Shown here: positions 37,706-39,255 of the stretch, piece after piece
Layout of the letters: each line of letters starts with the position of its first letter
Position numbering within the stretch: position 1 is the first letter of the stretch
Source of the DNA: Streptomyces lycii
Lineage (GTDB): Bacteria > Actinomycetota > Actinomycetes > Streptomycetales > Streptomycetaceae
Assembly (NCBI RefSeq): GCF_009735685.1
Contig: NZ_WHPN01000352.1
Coordinates: 1 to 39,255, forward strand
Length of the DNA stretch: 39,255 nt
Reading direction: 5' to 3'
Notes under the pieces: generated by a model
Told to the model about the DNA's origin: nothing
Database searches by the model: none
What the model saw: only the letters and a program-made list of their open reading frames with translations
Made by a program: the position numbers and the translations under genes

Positions 37706-38317
37706 ATGTCCGAGCAGCCACGCACACCCGATTCCGCCCGCCGCAGTGAGCGCTCCCGCCGCGCCATCCTGGACGCCGCCCTCGAACTCGTCGGGGAGGT
37801 GGGTTTCGGGAAGCTCACGATCGAGGCCATCGCCGCCCGCGCGGGTGTCGGCAAGCAGACCATCTACCGCTGGTGGCCCTCCAAGGCGTCGGTGCTCTTC
37901 GACTCCTTCCTCGCGCTGAGCGAGGACTCCGGAGGCCCGGTCCTGCCCGACACGGGCGATCTGGAGGCCGACCTCAAGCTCGTCCTGCGGGCCACCGCGG
38001 ACGAGCTGGCCGACCCGAAGTACGACCTTCCCCTGCGGGCCCTCACAGCCGAGAGCCAGCACGACCCCGCGCTCGCCCGGGAGCTGAACGAAAAGGTCCT
38101 CGAACCGCAGCTCGCCGCCTTCGAGGCACGGTTGCGCAGTGCCCGGGACGCGGGCCGGATCTCGCCGCGGGCGGACCTGCGGGTGGCGCTCGAAATGCTC
38201 GTCGGCCCCCTCTACCACCGCTGGATGCTGCGCACCCTGCCGCTGACGCACGCGTACGCGGACTCCGTCGTCGAGACGGTGCTCAGGGGCCTCGCGCCCG
38301 GGCCGGAATCCGTGTGA
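37706..38317 (+). CDS. TetR-family repressor with autoregulatory operator
   Basis: This 203-residue TetR protein has a helix-turn-helix at residues 16-65 (RSRRAILDAALELVGEVGFGKLTIEAIAARAGVGKQTIYRWWPSKASVLFDSFLAL). The run IYRWWPSK is characteristic of a drug-efflux-associated TetR subgroup. The helical C domain (LEADLKLVLRATADELADPKYDLPLRALTAESQHD, MLVGPLYHRWMLRTLPLTHAYADSVVETVL) binds an unknown ligand. The start is supported by the leaderless -10 box. A hairpin begins immediately after the stop. The upstream operator overlaps its own -35 region, so autoregulation is likely. Unusually, the nearest divergent gene is ddaH, more than 400 bp away across the heptamer array, so the controlled target is not obvious. 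Confidence 0.9.
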   Translation: MSEQPRTPDSARRSERSRRAILDAALELVGEVGFGKLTIEAIAARAGVGKQTIYRWWPSKASVLFDSFLALSEDSGGPVLPDTGDLEADLKLVLRATADELADPKYDLPLRALTAESQHDPALARELNEKVLEPQLAAFEARLRSARDAGRISPRADLRVALEMLVGPLYHRWMLRTLPLTHAYADSVVETVLRGLAPGPESV

Positions 38318-38339
38318 GCGGACGCACACCGGCGTCCGC
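38318..38339. terminator. hairpin abutting the TetR stop codon
   Basis: GCGGACGC-N6-GCGTCCGC is a perfect 8-bp stem that starts at the base after the TetR stop codon. No T-tract follows. It is a likely terminator. Confidence 0.65.
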
Positions 38340-38503
38340 CATGTCCGGGATCAGGCGTCTTCTCCGCTACGAGAGGGCTGACGCGGAGTACCCCGGATGT
38401 GAACACCGGCCCCCGCCGGGGCCAGGATGGTGGCAGCATTGCAGCAGTGATCGGGCACCCGGGCCGACCGGGCAGCGGGGCAACGGCCGAAGTGAGGGGA
38501 TGG

Positions 38504-39241
38504 ATGGAACGCGAGAGCAGATTCTCCCAGTGGCTGCGCCGCCGCCCGAAAGGCGGCCCCCGAGGCGCGACAGGCCCCGGCGCGACCGCCGCCGAGCGTG
38601 AGGACCTGCTCCTGGCCGCCGCCGGCGCCGGCTTCCCGCTGGCCCAGGCCGCCCATCCGGAGGGGTACGGCTGTTCCTGCGACCGGATCGGCTGTCCCAC
38701 TCCCGGACGCCATCCCGTCTCCTTCGCCTGGCAGACCCAGGCCTCCACCGACGCCGAGAAGATCGGCCGGCTGCTGCGGGCCAATCCGCTCGCCAACTTC
38801 GTCACCGCCACCGGCATCGACCACGACGTACTCGACGTGCCGGCCGAGGCCGGGCGCAGCGCCCTGGAGCGGCTGGACGAGTCCGGGATCGAGGTCGGCC
38901 CGGTCGCCGAGAGCGGTGGCGGCGGCTCCCTCGGTCGGCTGCTGTTCTTCACGGCCACCCGCGGCACCCCGGAGGACGAGGACGAGTGGTGGCCGTGCGA
39001 GCTGGACTGCCACCCCGAGACCATGGACGAGCACCCGGGGCTGCGCTGGCACTGCCGGGGCAGCTATGTGCTCGTACCGCCCGCCGTGCTGCCCGCCGAG
39101 GGGGCCGTGCGCTGGCTGCGCGGACCGGAGCTGCCGCTGCCGGACCCGCTGACCCTGCTGGAGACGCTCACCGATGCCTGCGCCCGGTTCGCGGGCGACG
39201 ACGTGGACCTGGAGACGGCGGCCTGGCCGCTGGGCCGCTGA
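38504..39241 (+). CDS. small bifunctional DNA primase/polymerase (Prim-Pol) family protein
   Basis: This 245-residue protein is an N-terminal Prim-Pol domain alone, without the helicase found in plasmid or phage primases. Residues 25-55 contain the conserved Cys/His stretch GYGCSCDRIGCPTPGRHPVSFAWQ. The segment FVTATGIDHDVLDVPAEAGRSAL occupies the place of the metal-binding acidic motif. Where classical members have hhhDhD, this one reads VLDVP, so the second catalytic Asp is missing and primase activity is doubtful. Later motifs are GGGGSLGRLLFFTATRG and LRWHCRGSYVLVPPAVLP. ATG 38504 follows GAGGGGATGG. Chromosomal orphan Prim-Pol paralogues are frequent in streptomycetes, but their role is unknown. 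Confidence 0.82.
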   Translation: MERESRFSQWLRRRPKGGPRGATGPGATAAEREDLLLAAAGAGFPLAQAAHPEGYGCSCDRIGCPTPGRHPVSFAWQTQASTDAEKIGRLLRANPLANFVTATGIDHDVLDVPAEAGRSALERLDESGIEVGPVAESGGGGSLGRLLFFTATRGTPEDEDEWWPCELDCHPETMDEHPGLRWHCRGSYVLVPPAVLPAEGAVRWLRGPELPLPDPLTLLETLTDACARFAGDDVDLETAAWPLGR

Positions 39242-39255
39242 CGCAGCCGGCCGGC

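Noticed and set aside
38318..38503. Extra gene between the TetR and Prim-Pol genes
   Set aside because: Only hairpin and short spacer are present. An upstream ATG at 38399 in the Prim-Pol frame adds non-conserved residues and lacks a ribosome-binding site.
1..39255. Insertion sequence, phage or attachment site
   Set aside because: I saw no transposase, integrase, terminal inverted repeats with target duplications, or tRNA gene in the window.

Overview
The window is a piece of a Streptomyces (or very close actinomycete) chromosome. The evidence is the very high G+C content, almost exclusive G/C in third codon positions, many GTG starts, a class A RNase P RNA, mycothiol-type enzymes, a bifunctional RNase H/acid phosphatase of the type described from S. 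coelicolor (SCO2299), and a dense mix of TetR, MerR, LuxR and ECF regulators. I see no tRNA, rRNA, CRISPR array, intact insertion sequence or prophage. It looks like core or arm-proximal chromosome rather than an island.

Layout, left to right. 1-5 kb: a LuxR-type response regulator and a KstR-like TetR repressor on the minus strand. Divergent from these is a tight three-gene operon (GT4 glycosyltransferase, SAM methyltransferase, squalene-cyclase-like alpha/alpha-barrel protein) whose promoter region carries a perfect match to the KstR operator. 5-10.4 kb: a small membrane protein, a lipoprotein, a mycothiol-dependent maleylpyruvate isomerase family enzyme, a membrane protein with a Gly/Pro/Tyr linker, a cell-wall amidase and a CmcI-like methyltransferase. 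10.5-15.7 kb: a DHA2-type MFS exporter, an SDR, a 49-residue basic peptide and a probable beta-propeller protein. 15.9-18.8 kb: the Nif3 / zinc-ribbon / RNase H-phosphatase operon. 18.9-21.5 kb: eda (KDPG aldolase), yaaA and a small hypothetical gene. 21.6-26.1 kb: a membrane protein coupled to a MerR regulator, a degraded Uma2-type gene, and a STAS protein whose 3' end lies antisense to a SigG-like ECF sigma factor. 26.5-28.4 kb: rnpB, then a TetR / FMN-reductase pair divergent around two perfect operators. 29.2-34.6 kb: a Tat-exported PhoD phosphatase, a Gfo/Idh/MocA oxidoreductase, a Bcr/CflA exporter and a coupled serine hydrolase. 35-39.2 kb: an Rsm22-type methyltransferase, ddaH, another TetR with a clear autoregulatory operator, and a small Prim-Pol protein.

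Three themes stand out. (1) The KstR-controlled glycosyltransferase/methyltransferase/cyclase-like operon contains no recognisable steroid-degradation gene, so the regulator appears attached to an undescribed glyco-lipid or polysaccharide pathway. (2) Nearly every long intergenic gap, and several protein tails or linkers, is filled with different short G+C-rich tandem repeats (units of about 7-50 bp). (3) Two operon-internal genes appear to start at CTG overlapping the upstream TGA, and at least six genes look leaderless, with a -10 box 6-7 nt before the start codon.

Functions are assigned by reading conserved motifs by eye. No database search was run. Start codons were chosen from ribosome-binding sites, leaderless -10 boxes and conserved N termini.
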